Assembly (NCBI GenBank): GCA_017591395.1
Contig: WEDG01000270.1
Coordinates: 1-64,000, forward strand
From: Schistocephalus solidus
Lineage: Eukaryota > Platyhelminthes > Cestoda > Diphyllobothriidea > Diphyllobothriidae
Direction: 5' to 3'
Length of the DNA stretch: 64,000 nucleotides
Part shown: positions 30,013 through 41,245 of the stretch, in pieces
How the letters are laid out: each line of letters begins with the position of its first letter
Numbering within the stretch: the first letter of the stretch is position 1
Made by a program: the position numbers and the translations under genes
The notes under the pieces: generated by a model
Told to the model about the DNA's origin: nothing
Database searches by the model: none
What the model saw: the letters and a program-made list of their open reading frames with translations, nothing else

Positions 30013-31500
30013 ATAAATAAATAAATTGTATATTTAAGGCCCAGAGGGCACCATCACTACAAACTTAGTATTGCGGTATAAATAAATACAAAGTGGATAA
30101 TTGCTGCACTATGTAGGCAGCCATATAAACAGAAGAAATGAGAAGTATGGTAGGCATATCCGATTCAGAACGATTTGCCATTTTTTTAAAAATAATCAAC
30201 AATCTTTGGCATATGCGGTGAACTAGAAAAAAAGCAGTAAAAAGAACTCCTACGGTTAAATCGGGGCGGAGTTTGGCAAACCGCCAATTAAAAAAAGTAA
30301 AAGAAAAAACTGCTTCGCTAAAAATTATAAGCTAGAGTTGATGGGATTTGTACGATGCAATGGGATAGTATTGTGATGTTGCTGACAACGTATGAGGGTT
30401 CAGAACGCACATAATCAGGTAAGAGATAATATAATAGTAAGAGCTACTGTTTATAACCACCGGAGAGAAGACAGAGGAGGAACTCATCGTGGACAACAGG
30501 CTCGAAACGAAGAGGGGACAGTAGAGGTCACGAGATCATAATCGAGATGCGACTTTGCTGACTAAATATTCCACCAACAAAGAGGCAAAACCATCAGAAC
30601 CCGCAACTTTCATCATAAGATCCTGGAGACCATCGTCAGGGTTTCAAACTTTGAGGAAATTATCAAGTTTGTCAAGTGTTGGTGATGCTATTTTAAAAGA
30701 AGGGGACGAAAAAGTGAGTGCAAAGATGGACTCCGCAGAGGATGATGGAACTATTGTTAGAGACCAATATAGTATCAAGGGAGCTGCCTCAAATACCAGG
30801 AGGACCCTTTTCAAAATCCAAAAGTTGCGAGTTTGGGAAGGAAACATACAATAAGGACTTTATATCTTCCGAAGTTAAATGTTTGCGTAATTTTGTTTTG
30901 AAAAAAGCTAATGAAGACGACAACTAAATTTCCAGTGGAAGATTATTCCATACGAAAGCATATTTGGAGGTAGAAAACTGAGAACGGTTAGTACTGGAGC
31001 TAAGGGGGAGGTGGAATGATCACGGAGGAATTACGAATGGCATATGGTCAATCTACTGGAGTGAGAGCGTTAATTCGTGGGAGATTTGGGCTAGAGTTAA
31101 CGCGAAACAAGAAGCAGAGCCCGGCTTCGAGTCATCTAACCCAGAGAAATTCAATGTTTGCTAACTTGCCCCTGTGCGGATAAGAGAAACTGGATCCAGG
31201 AAGTGAAAATAATTTTCGAGTAAAAACCATCTGAACTTTTCAATCTTACTGCGGTCAGAGGCATTCATAGCCCAAATAGGGGACAGCAGTATTCTAGGAT
31301 ATGAAGAACAAACATGTGGCACATGTTTAACTTTATTTCCGGAAGGAAGAAATTATGTGATATAAAACCACATATCTGTGCAGCTTTTGCAGAACTTTGA
31401 TCTGCATGAGGCGATAATTCTAGCTTATTCGTGTAACTTAGACCTAAATCTCTTATGCTTGATCGTTATAAAAGTGTACTATTTTGAAATACTAGGGCTC
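30013..31500 (-). mobile_element. B-family LINE 3' end (minus)
   Basis: The tail is at 30013-30032 and homology to 1-1066 and 1717-2147 runs to about 31500, without the A insertion seen there. It holds the RT C-terminal region and 3' UTR. It is 5'-truncated just after the palm and lies inside J. Comparing the two copies is what defines the TSD of the A insertion at 1067. Confidence 0.75.
30234..30313 (-). other. ENE-like U-rich hairpin (B family, minus)
   Basis: RNA strand: GCAG/CTGC outer arms, U6 tract (30304-30309) facing a mostly-U tract (30239-30246), inner stem CTTTTAC/GTAGGAG with two G-U pairs. Confidence 0.5.
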
Positions 31501-31735
31501 CAGGACGCTTGGCGGGACACTGCATTAAAACAGGTGAAAACACACGAAGATCTGGGCATGTGGACAACCGTGGATTCGATGCCCTCAGATCACTGTAAGA
31601 AAGCAGCCAAGAAGGCAACATTAACGCTGCATTGGATAAGACGTTCTTTAAAATATTTCTACCTGATTTCCTCAGAAAGGTTTTTGCGTCTTCTTGCGAC
31701 CACATTTAGATTGCAAGAATGATGACCTGCGCACG
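31501..31735 (+). pseudogene. J-family LINE RT C-terminal part (second segment)
   Basis: Resumes after B: 'VKTHEDLGMWTTVDSMPSDH', 'HCKKAAKKATLTLHWIRR', 'ISSERFLRLLATTF', matching the group-1 block after the palm. Ends at a minus-strand K fragment. Confidence 0.7.
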
Positions 31736-33190
31736 TGACGTTTGACAAAAGCCCTACGCAGTAGACCTTCAGCTCGCTAGGAAAGTGGCGCTAAGAAGTC
31801 AAGGAGATTTGAATGTCGAGAGGCGTTCGCAGCTCTCACTAAGACTGTGCGGTACCTTGTCAAAGGCTTTGCTCAGGTCAAAGTAGATCAACCACTGACT
31901 GTTGCTCGTTACGAAGGGAAGTGACGAGGTTAAGAAAAAGCTAAGTGACACACGTCGCATGATCTCCCAGGTAGAAAACCATATTGTGAGTCGCTTAAAA
32001 GCTTATTTTTCTAGGAAAAAGTCGAGAATTTGATTAAAAAAATAATTTTTCAAGAAGTTTTGCGAGAGCCGGGGGTTTTGTGAACGCCTCGATAATTATT
32101 TACGTCCGAACGAGATCCCGACTTGAAAGACAGGAAGAATAATAGATGTCTTCCATGAGTCAGGAAAGAATCCGTTTAAAAAGATAAACTGAGAATACAT
32201 GGCTAAGCAATCGGAAAGCTCGGCACTCTCTTAATAACTGAGTTTTGGAATACCGTCGGTTCCCGAAGAGTGCGAGTTTTTCAGACGAATTATTTGCTTA
32301 CGAATTAGTTCTAAGGAGAAATCAATAGTGCTGATAACATTCAATGAGCATGCCTGAAACGTCGGAACCGGTTTCAGATTCCATCGTAAGATGATTTGCA
32401 AAGAACGCACTAAACAGTTCTGCCTTGTCAGAGGCTTTCCAGAACGAAGTTCTTGTCTTCATTTAGTAATGGAGGAATTTCACTAACCTCGTTTAGAAGA
32501 GGATCGACGGCGGAACAGTTGAGCAACAGATTTTGCAGAGTTTGGCTCACTGAGTGCGCACGATTCCCTCTGTCTGTCATGTGCAAGACGAATCTTAGAG
32601 GCTAATTCAAAAATCTCAGCGATCCTTAGATGTACAGATAATGAACTAGTATATTGATCTTTCAACTGCTTCTTCAATTTCTTTAGTCGTGGCAAAAGAA
32701 AGTGAGGAACAGTTGATTCCGAGACAATAGGGCTTGACTATTTTTGGTTGGCACAAGCTTCATGATGTTATTTTGAAACGACTGACTCGAAGTCACAAAG
32801 ACTTGCTGCGTCGTTCATGGAGGAGAAGATTCTGCCAGTCCAATGAGTCAAAAGTTGCTAATTAAGCTCATATCTGCGAGGTCAAAAGCATGATAGGTAC
32901 GAACGGCACTAACCTTTTTTTCGATGAAACAATCGGAAGGCAACAGTGAATTAGTGTATGGTCACTTTGGAAGAGGCCCTGCTTAAAATCAACGAAGAAG
33001 GTAGCAATGTCGTTTGTGAAAATCATACGGGCTTCAGAAAACAGTCTCTCGCCAGGAAAGGTGTCTTCATCAGAAAGGAACGGAGAACCACTGGCAAACT
33101 CACTTCGAAGGTTGCATCATTCTTTTCTTCGTGTTAGCATTCCATAGTGAATTCGGTTCGGAAAAGCACTTCTTTTTGTGCTCAGTAAAC
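31736..33190 (-). pseudogene. K-family LINE, endonuclease end, linker and RT N-terminal part
   Basis: Minus strand. Near 32990 'DFKQGLFQSDHTLIHC' holds the endonuclease SDH box. Frame 32695-32483 ('LKKLKKQLKDQYTSSLSV', 'SKIRLAHDRQRESCALSE') matches the linker of the A copy at 43370-43520. Then 'AFLNLVTSLRNEQQSVVD' near 31930 precedes the AFDK block. The RT palm is absent. It could be the upstream half of the neighbouring B copy or a separate group-2 element. Confidence 0.65.
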
Positions 33191-33227
33191 TATTCGCTTG
33201 ATGATTTAAGCTGCTCGTTAAAACGTA

Positions 33228-34880
33228 ATGCATCCTCGTAGAGATCTTGCTGGCATGGGAAACGCAAATGTTCACGACCCGACCACGCGAGAAAATTATT
33301 CACCGCTTCGGCCAGGACTCGAAACACCAACCTCTCGATTAGCTACCGATGCTCTTGACCGCTCGGCCACGCCCGGGAAGCCAGCAGACAAAACAAATAG
33401 TATACACTACAAAAATAATGATCTCTCCTATCTCTGTAAACCGTTTTCGATTTCGTGTGACAAAAACTTACCAGAAATACTCAAGTCACTGACAGCAGAC
33501 CGAGAAGAACCACAAAGCAGCAATATTGAAGAAAGCAGTGCACTCCTGAACATTACCAAAACTAAGCTAAACAGTGAAGGGCTGGCACACTGTGATGGAT
33601 GCCGAGGACTCACAACCAGAGTTTTGAGATTAGAAGGAGACCTCGATCTCCTATCGGAAATAATATTAGTCCTCATAAAACATAACTAAATTAACTCGCC
33701 GAAACACGATGCAAATGAGCTGAAAAACATCAGCAAGCTAGACCATAATCCTCGCAAGGAAACGGTGGAAGTCAATAGGCACAACATTAAGCGAAATAAA
33801 AAGAGAAAAAGAACGAAGTCATTAGAACAAACCTCTGAGTCAGTTGAAATACAGATGACCAGAAAGATAATAAGCGAGGAGGAAATTATGTCTTGCATTT
33901 CCCCAGGTTCGCGAAATCTGGTGCACATAGAATCCGACTGCACAAAAGTAAATCAGCGACCGACGGTCTCTGAAAAGTCGAAAAACAGTAATCGTAAGGT
34001 ATCTTTACTGCCACGGACGAGCGACAGCAGCATGCTCTTTACATGTCCATCGAACTACAATGAAGCAGGGCATGGTAGCCAGCAAAGTAATGGCGGAAAA
34101 GTGGCCTGTAACTTATCGGCAGACCTGGATGACAAAAACCAAAATTCAGGTTTCCCGGGTGCTATTCGAGCAAACGCATTGTCAGGAGAACTCAAGCTGT
34201 CTGAAAGGTCCATAGAGATGTATGCAAATCAACCAACAGGCTCATCGATGAAGACAAATTTGAACACAGTATTAAAGACTGTAACAAGACTGTAAAAGAA
34301 ATCAGGATGCAGAAACGAGTTTTTTCCCTGACAGATCATTTTGTGTGGTAGTTCAGGGAGTGTCAGAGGCTACTGGGGAAACGCCAAAAGAAAGGTAAAA
34401 CAGGATCTGCTGATATTTCAAAATTTATTGAACGATACGCAAGAAACTGGTGTGACAGTCGACATCAAAAAGATCTTTTCGATTGGGCCCTCTAGTTACA
34501 AATGAAACGCATGAGGTTCGACCAAGACCATTAAAAGTCGTCTTGGGGAGCAAACAGCAGGTAGATCTATTGCTCTCTCGAAAGTCCCGACTACGAAAGA
34601 ATCATCGAGGAGTTTTTTTCAGCCGGATTACTCTCCCACCGATCGGATGAAAATAAGGAGACTGGTAGCAGAATTGAAAAGACGTCAATACGAGGGGGAA
34701 CAAAACTTGAAAATGGAAGACAACAAAATAGTCAAAACGGTGCGCTCGTTTTTATGGGAACATCCGGTGAAATTGACGGCAACCACGCCGGTCAAAAGCC
34801 CTACCAAATGCCTATAGATTTGAACCCAGACTGGAGACTGGATATATCTTGTGAAATATCCAGCAAAAATTGCCATGTGG
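33228..34880 (+). pseudogene. D-family ORF1 protein
   Basis: Frames 33228-33689 and 33765-34295 cover the N-terminal and middle parts. 'HCDGCRGLTTRVLRLEGD' near 33590-33640 has a CxxC and a leucine-rich helix; a lysine-rich stretch lies near 33790-33815. After shifts, an RNA-recognition-like strand 'VVQGVSE' near 34350, 'PRPLKVVLGS' near 34530 and 'FFQPDYSPTDRMKIRRL' near 34615-34665 follow. This order resembles L1-type ORF1 (RRM then C-terminal domain). Confidence 0.65.
33305..33378 (-). tRNA. tRNA-like sequence (pseudo-tRNA) antisense to LINE ORF1
   Basis: Minus strand: TGGCCGAGCGGTCAAGA at the A-box position as in Ser/Leu tRNAs, GTTTCGAGTCC at the B-box position, and between them a 4-bp arm with loop TAGCTAA that could give a GCT (Ser) anticodon. 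It lacks a clean acceptor stem and a long variable arm, so it is a relic. Confidence 0.5.
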
Positions 34881-34919
34881 AAGAAAAGAACTAAAAATCT
34901 TCAGAAATCGAGGGAAGAA

Positions 34920-35630
34920 AAACAAGATTAAAAATGATGTACACAAATGTGCAGAGTCTATTGAACAAAATGGATGAAATTAAACTGGTCGTGGACCATT
35001 TACAGCCCTGACTTCATAGCTCTAACTGAAACATGGTTAAATGACCAAATCGCAGACACAGAAGTCAGAATAGACGGTTTTCAGCTTATCCGCATGGATA
35101 GAAACGGACGTAGGTGTGGTGGAATCGCAATGTTTATACGAGAAGGCATTGATTTCATTCCGGATGGGCCCTCGCCAAATAGGATCTCGTCTTGCGAAAT
35201 ACTTTGTTGTAAACTGAAAGTCCCAAACCAACCAGACCTCCATATTGCCGTGGTATATCGACCCCAGGACAGCGAACGGACACGGATGGAAGCACTCATC
35301 ACAGAGGTAAAGCAAATCTGCCGTAGCAAACACTTTATTAATACTTGGAGATTTCAACGCTCCCTGATATCGATTGGTGTCAATGTACTGCTCGCGATCA
35401 GAAAATTCATTCGAACAGGAATTTACTAAAGTTGGTAAATGACGAGTTTCTTACCCAACATGTCACAATGAAGACGCGGTTCCGAAATGGGCTGCAGTCA
35501 AGCTGTTTAGATCTAATCATTAGTAGAGACGACAATTGCATCCTTGCATTAAGTTCTTACGTGCCGCTTGGACGAAGTGATCATTGCGTTCTTGCTTGGG
35601 AGTACAGTCATTTTTTTCTGTACCCAAATG
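34920..35630 (+). pseudogene. D-family endonuclease
   Basis: 'MYTNVQSLLNKMDEI' near 34935, 'ALTETWLNDQIADTEVRIDG' near 35019-35078, 'GGIAMFIREG' near 35120, 'IAVVYRPQD' near 35245, a shifted 'GDFNA/PDIDW' near 35350, 'LDLIISRDD' near 35510 and 'LGRSDHCVLAWEYS' near 35565-35607. All main APE landmarks are present; a frameshift near 35340 and another near 34970 break it. Confidence 0.75.
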
Positions 35631-36179
35631 TCGTGCAGTTAGGCAGAGAAATGTATGGAAAGGGATTATCCCAAAATGAAAGAATTACTGAATGGGATAG
35701 ACTGGAGCCCTGCACATGTACCTGATCCAAATGCTGCCTGGTTCTTCATTAGTAAATTGATTCAGCAGTTGGTAGAGAAATTCTGCCCACTTAAAAGGCG
35801 ATCGTGCGTCTCCCGACCCGAGTGGGTGACATCGGAAATAAAAAGGAATCTCAAGAAGAAAAAGAAGACTGTGGAGAACATATGCCAGATATCAACAACC
35901 CGAACATTTTTCTGCTTTCAAGAAACAGCGAAATCGGTGTCGGAATCTTGTGAGAAAAGAAAGATCAGCCTTTGAGTCGGAAATAGTCAAAGACATACCA
36001 AGAAATTCGAAAAGGTTTTATGCTTACGTTAATAAGGCAAAACGAAATCGCGACTGCATTCCTAGTCTTAACGACAATCAGGGAAACAGGTTAACTGGTA
36101 ACTCTGATAAGACCAGCCTCTTATCCAATTTCTTTATGTCCGTGTATACCGAGGAACCACCTTTTGACGAGGACGAATA

Positions 36180-37512
36180 CTACAGTACTGCCACATCTAC
36201 AAACAAAATATGCACGGTGTCATTTCCAATGGACACAGTAAGAAAAACTCTGAAACAGCTACAGCCCACTAAATCACCCGGCCCAGATGGTATATCCGCA
36301 AACGTTCTCAATGAACTCACAGACCAGCTAGCCTCTCCGCTCTCCAAGATATTTGAAAGTTCGATGGAGGCGGGGGCTCTGCCTACCGAGTGGAAGATAG
36401 CCAACATAACCCCTATCTATAAAGGAGGAGAGAGGACATCACCAAACAGTTTCCGACCAGTCAGCCCCACAAGTATCTGTTGAAAAATGATGGAGAAGAT
36501 AATCAAAACGGAACTGATGAGACATATTTAATAGCAAAGCTTGCTAAAATCATATTAACATGGCTTTAGAAGTGGTCAATCCTGCCTCACAAACCGACTC
36601 ACATCGTTCGAAAGCTGGAGCAGATCATTGGAATTGGCTTTGTCAGTCGAGGTGGTCAATAGTGACTTAAGCAAAGCCTTTGACAGGGTTCCACTTAGAT
36701 GTCTGATCTTGAAACTGCGTTAAATAAGTGTGACTGAGAACCTACTCAAATGGTTGACCGACTTTCTCACAGGCAGGCACCAGCGTGTTTGTATTGGAGA
36801 CGCCAAGTCGCACAGGGAAACCGTTAACCGTGGAGTTCCGCAGGGAAGCGTTCTGGATCCAATTCTGTTTCGGATGTACGTGAACGACTGCCTTGATTGT
36901 CCAACATGCGATAGGGTTATGTTCGCTGATGATTTGAGGTAATGGAATTCGATTGAAAAACCTGACGATGGAAAGAATTTACAAAAGAACCTGGATCGCT
37001 CGCAAACAGTGTATGATGAACGGCTGTTGAACCTTAATTTCAACAAACGCCAAATCATCTGACTACGGTCTAGTTACAGAAGGGTGATGACGTTTGAATA
37101 TCAGTACTTCATCAGTGGTCAGCGACTCGTGAAAGTTAAGGATCTAAAGGACTTGGGTATGTGGAGAAAAACCACTCTCAAACCATCGTCGCGCTGTGCA
37201 AAGATAGCAAAGAAATAGCTTTTAACGAGCTTGTTTGAAACATTTATCCGGCCGGTGTTGGAATTTTATGTTCAGGCGTGGCGCCCCTGGACGAAACATG
37301 ACTACGCTCTGTTGGAGAAAGTTCAACGGAGGGCGACGAAACTTGTCAGTGGATTGGAATGCCTACCCTATGAGCGCCGGCTAGAACGATGTAAAATTTT
37401 TCACCTCTATTATAGGCAATACAGAGGGCATATAAGCCTAGTCTTAAAACTTGTCAGAGGAGTTGATTGTGCTCTTAAATGGTTGAATTTTTTTAATTGG
37501 CAAACATGGTGA
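36180..37512 (+). pseudogene. D-family reverse transcriptase
   Basis: 'LKQLQPTKSPGPDGISANVL', 'LPTEWKIANITPIYKGGE' (36180-36483), a TGA at 36481, a broken stretch to 36725, then 'VPQGSVLDPILFRMYVNDC' and the FADD box at about 36919-36930 directly followed by a stop. C-terminal frame 37231-37512: 'FIRPVLEFYVQAWRPWTKH', 'RRATKLVSGLECLPYE'. A 73-bp tandem duplication follows at 37515. Confidence 0.75.
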
Positions 37513-37514
37513 AT

Positions 37515-37660
37515 CTCCGAGGTCACCAATACAAACTGAAGAGAAACCACGCCAAACTTGAAGTGTGTGCCAACTTATTTTTCCCGTCTCCGAGGTCAAC
37601 AATACAAACTGAAAAGAAAACACGCCAAACTTGAAGTGCGGGCCAACTTCATTTCCCAAC
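37515..37660 (+). repeat. 73-bp tandem duplication at the end of D-family RT
   Basis: The unit beginning CTCCGAGGTCA at 37515 repeats from 37588 with a few substitutions. It covers the last RT codons. Confidence 0.8.
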
Positions 37661-37724
37661 GATATATTAAAACGACTATCGCCATGTAACATTTGCTTGT
37701 TTTGCTAGTGTCTATCTGTAAAAA

Positions 37725-37752
37725 GGGTTTTCAAAGGCTCTGCCTATCTCCC
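37725..37752 (+). other. Group-1 LINE 3'-terminal hairpin (D family)
   Basis: GGG, AAAGGC-TCT-GCCTAT, CCC: inner stem of about five pairs inside a GGG/CCC clamp, just before the TATACTGAAT tail. The C, G and 46380 copies keep the same plan. Confidence 0.5.
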
Positions 37753-37787
37753 TTATATATACTGAATTATACTGAATTAAGGTCAGA

Positions 37788-38200
37788 TCGTACCGATGAT
37801 GATTGGTTGAGTTGCATTAGGGAAATGTATTTAAACAAACTTAAGCTAGGTTTATTTTCCTAGCATTAATATTTAAACTATATTGTTGTGTTATAAAACT
37901 TTATAAGATACATGAATCATGTTTAAGTGCTAGACGTATAAAAAGGATGAAGAATCGCGCGCGACCCCTAAGGGGCGCGTTTTCTAGAAGTTTCTACGGA
38001 CGCGCGTGGAACACGTGGTTAGAACTTTCTACAGCAGGTGATAAAAAATTACAATTTGATGTCGTTTTGCGAGGAAATTCGGCACAAGAAAAATTTTCGA
38101 AAATTCTAGAGAGCAATTACGTACGTGCAGTTGCAGCTATAGTGTCAGGATCATAAAAAGTGAAGTGTTAACGGTTTTCCAAACTGTCCAAGCCATAGAA
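37788..38200. promoter_or_regulatory. Unassigned island with TATA-like box, palindrome and HSE-like motifs
   Basis: TATAAAAAG at 37937-37945. A GC-rich inverted repeat, CGCG-A-CCCCT / AGGGG-CGCG, lies at about 37959-37979. A perfect three-unit heat-shock element (TTCnnGAAnnTTC) lies at 37982-37994, a two-unit one at 38022-38029 and an imperfect one at 38099-38111. A 69-aa frame starts at 37947 but has no known motif. The island matches no repeat family here. Promoter function is an inference from motifs only. Confidence 0.3.
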
Positions 38201-39034
38201 CAAATAAGAAACGTGGTTCCTATGCACACGATGATGGTTTCGTCGATAGTTAACACTTCGCAATCTTATATTTATGCTAATGACCTCAAATGCCGTCATT
38301 CCCTCTCTAACTCTACGACCGAACGATGCCTAGAACAAATTCGTTCGAACTTAGACGCTCTTTCGGTGTGTAGCTCCACATGGTTAATGGATTTCTCACT
38401 TTCTAAGTGTCGCTACATGTTTTTTGGGCCTGTTAGGCTGCCGCAACCCATTATTTTTAAATTTTGCCCTATGACTTAATGTTCCTCCAATAAATTAGAT
38501 CTTTCGTCTCATGTCGATTGAATTACAGTCAAAGCTGCTCAGATTTGCGGCGTTATTTCTTATAATTTCTACTTTCCCTGAAATTAAATTAAGACTTTAT
38601 CGTATTTTTGTACTTCCCAATCTTGAAATTCAATGCCTTTTCTTCGGTTTATTGAACGAATAAAGCTGTTCAAAAATTAAAAATTTCTAGACATTTCACA
38701 AAAAATCTGGCATCCGTCTCTTGCAAATATTTCTACTCAATGAGCTACCAACTGACGAAGCTAAAATTTCGTTGAGCCAAGAGATTGAAAGCAGGCTTTT
38801 GTCACTTTTTCGAAAAAATAATTTTTCAAATCTCCCCAAAGCTTTCGGTCATTACCCCCGTTAGTCTTCCGTACAACCAAAGAAATTCAGCACTAATTAT
38901 ACCTTCTCATGCATCCTCCACGTGTAAACGCTCTCTATTATTTGCTTCTAGGTATCTATTGCAGAGCCCCACAGAACAAATCCAGGCTTTAATCCCGTTT
39001 AAGATTTTTAAATTCAAGTACAGCTTCTTTTTTT
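38201..39034 (+). pseudogene. A-family LINE RT fragment
   Basis: 'SIVNTSQSYIYANDLKC' at about 38240-38290, where YADD has become YAND, then 'STWLMDFSLSKCRYMFFGP' as in A ('STWQMEFSPTKCRYTSFGP'). The later part (38480-39034) is the shifted C-terminal region. It ends at the 3' end of the minus-strand C element. Confidence 0.75.
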
Positions 39035-39424
39035 AAATTCAATTCAATTCAATTTATTGAGGGAAAAAGGCATGGGCCTTTGAGTACCCTTTTTGTAACG
39101 TAAAATTAAGTGCGGCATACAGAGAAACCGTGTGGGTTGCAAAGGTACAAAATGCGGTCATAAAATATGACAAGTGGTGCACGACTCTCGAGGGTTAAGA
39201 TAAATTCCTCATCGCTCAGGCTCGTTGTGGAACATAAAACTGTCAAGGTTCCTTTTAAAACTTTCCAGCGATGGTGACATCACAACGTCTTCAGGGAGGG
39301 CATTCCATGGTTTAACCACTCTGACAGAGAAGGATAACTTGCGCACATCCAGTATCGCCTGCTCTACACGCAGTTTCAATGGGTGACCTCGGCAATGGGT
39401 CGTGGTCGCAAATTCAAAGAAGTC

Positions 39425-40773
39425 CTAGAATTCCAGGCAACAATCCAATCCCTTCACAATGCGGAATGTCTGCAGGAGATCACCACGCATTTGCCCATAA
39501 CTCAAAAAGAACAGATTAAGATTCATTAGGTGGGTTGGATATGGCAAGGAACTTTGACTTCTAACCATTTTGGTGGCTTTCCTCTGTACTCTTTCGAGGC
39601 AGTGTTGAGCTTGAACTGTCCAGGGTTTCCAGGCTTGCATAGCATATTCCAAATGCGGCCTAATGAATGTTCCTAAAGTTTTAGTGAAGAGATTTTCATC
39701 GAAATCCAAAAAGGCTCGTCTGATGGCATGCAACACTGCAATTGCGCTGTTCGCCACTTTCGAGCAGTGAGACGATGGTTTTAAGGTGGTGGTCGTCCGC
39801 ACACCAAGGTCCTTTTGGGTTTCCACGTCTTTTAAGGCTTCACTGTTGAGAAAGTAACTTCTACTTTCGGCAGATCCAGATGGGTTGCCTAAGCGAAGTA
39901 TTGTACACTTATCGATGTTGAACCGCAAAAGCCAATGATTCAACCACTCCTCCAACCGAGGTTAGGTTGATCTGCAGTTTATCTTCGTCAGCAGGGCTCT
40001 GGATTACATTCCAGATTTTAATGTCATCGGCAAACATTGCTGCTTCACAGTCGAGATTCCTGACACAATCGTTCACGTATATTAAAAACAGTATTGGCCC
40101 TAGTACTGAACCCTGAGGAACCCCACTATCGACCGCCGCAGAACTTGACCTCTCTTGGCCGATGCACACAACCTGGTGCCGACCCACGAGGAAGTTTTCG
40201 ATCCACTTGAGGAGGTTACCTCTGATTCCAATTCTTTCTAGCTTGTACAGCAGTCTCTCGTGCGGCACAGTATCGAAGGCCTTTTTGAAAGTCAATGAAG
40301 GCAATGTGAACCGCGTGTCTATCTTCAAGTGCTTGGATCCACCTCTGGAGCGAATACAGCAAATTCGTTGTGCATGATCTTCCTTTTCTGAACCCGTGTT
40401 GACAGCTTGATAACAAATTATGAGTCTCTAGGAATTTCACCAATTCGCTCTTGATGATCCTTTCCATAATCTTGCCAAGGATGCATGTCAAGCTTATGGG
40501 CCTGTAGTTTGTCACTGACGCCCGGCTACCGCTTTTGTACAAGGGAGTTATATGTGCCAGCTTCCAATCGAAAGGAATTGTTCCGGAGTCAAAGGACTTT
40601 TGAAAGAGCACTGACAGAGGTGCGGAAAGTTCATTGGCGAGTTCTTTCAGAAGCTTGGGTGGAAGCTCGTCTGGTCCTGGGGATTTCGAATCTTTTAGTT
40701 CTTTTAATTCCTTTTGGATCAGAAATTCTGAGAATAGTATGTGGCTAATGCTTGCAGTCGGCGGGTTATCCAC
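39425..40773 (-). pseudogene. C-family reverse transcriptase
   Basis: Three overlapping frames. 40773-40216: 'KSPGPDELPPKLLKELA', 'DWKLAHITPLYKSG', 'NYRPISLTCILGKIMERI', 'QHGFRKGRSC'. 40328-39909: 'KAFDTVPHERLLYKLE', 'GVPQGSVLGPILFLIYVNDC' and the intact catalytic FADD, with its GATGAC at 40028-40023. 39955-39425: 'DKCTILRLG', 'FIRPHLEYAMQAWKPWT', 'RKATKMVRSQSSLPYPTH' and 'LLQTFRIVKGLD'. All palm motifs are intact; only two frameshifts separate the parts. Confidence 0.85.
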
Positions 40774-40879
40774 TGAGGGACGAAGGAACCTTGCCTCTTT
40801 TGTGAAGACTGAGCGGTAGAACTGTGAAAATTACTCGGCTTTTTCCCTGTTTTCAGAAATTTCGACGCCCATGGCAGTC

Positions 40880-41239
40880 TTAATCAGCGGTATTTGATGT
40901 TTTATTCCTTGTACATCTACGGAGGTAACTGTAGACTAACTTTGGATTCTGCGTTGCCTTTTGCAGCAAAGTCTTCTCAAATTCTCTTCGCGTTTTAAGA
41001 ATAAGGCTTCTCATTTTGGTTCTCTGTGTTTTATACTTATTAAAATAGGCGACTTGATTAGACTCGCAATATTTTCTCCACAACTCGTGCTTCCTGTTTA
41101 TTTCCCTTTTTAAGTTGCTGTCTAGCCACACAGGACGCTTGCTGTGATGGAAACTCGTTAGTGGGCAGCGGTTGTCCATAAGTTGCAGAAGAACATTTCG
41201 GAAGGACTCCCAATCTTCGTTCATGGTGCTCGAAAACAT
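40880..41239 (-). pseudogene. C-family endonuclease-RT linker
   Basis: A 119-aa frame, basic ('RREFEKTLLQKATQNPK', 'VYSYLRRCTRNK'), the usual spacer before the RT. The same words recur in D ('RFYAYVNKAKRNR'). Confidence 0.7.
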
Positions 41240-41245
41240 TGAGGT

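Larger units (their letters stand above)
33191..37787 (+). mobile_element. D-family LINE, nearly full length, degenerate
   Basis: Layout: antisense tRNA-like unit (33305-33378), ORF1 (33228 to about 34880), endonuclease (34920-35630), linker (35650-36170), RT (36180-37510), short 3' UTR, group-1 terminal hairpin (37725-37752) and a tail of TATACTGAAT type ending at 37787. About ten frameshifts or stops. The minus-strand fragment at 3524-4336 is a second copy of its end. Confidence 0.8.
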
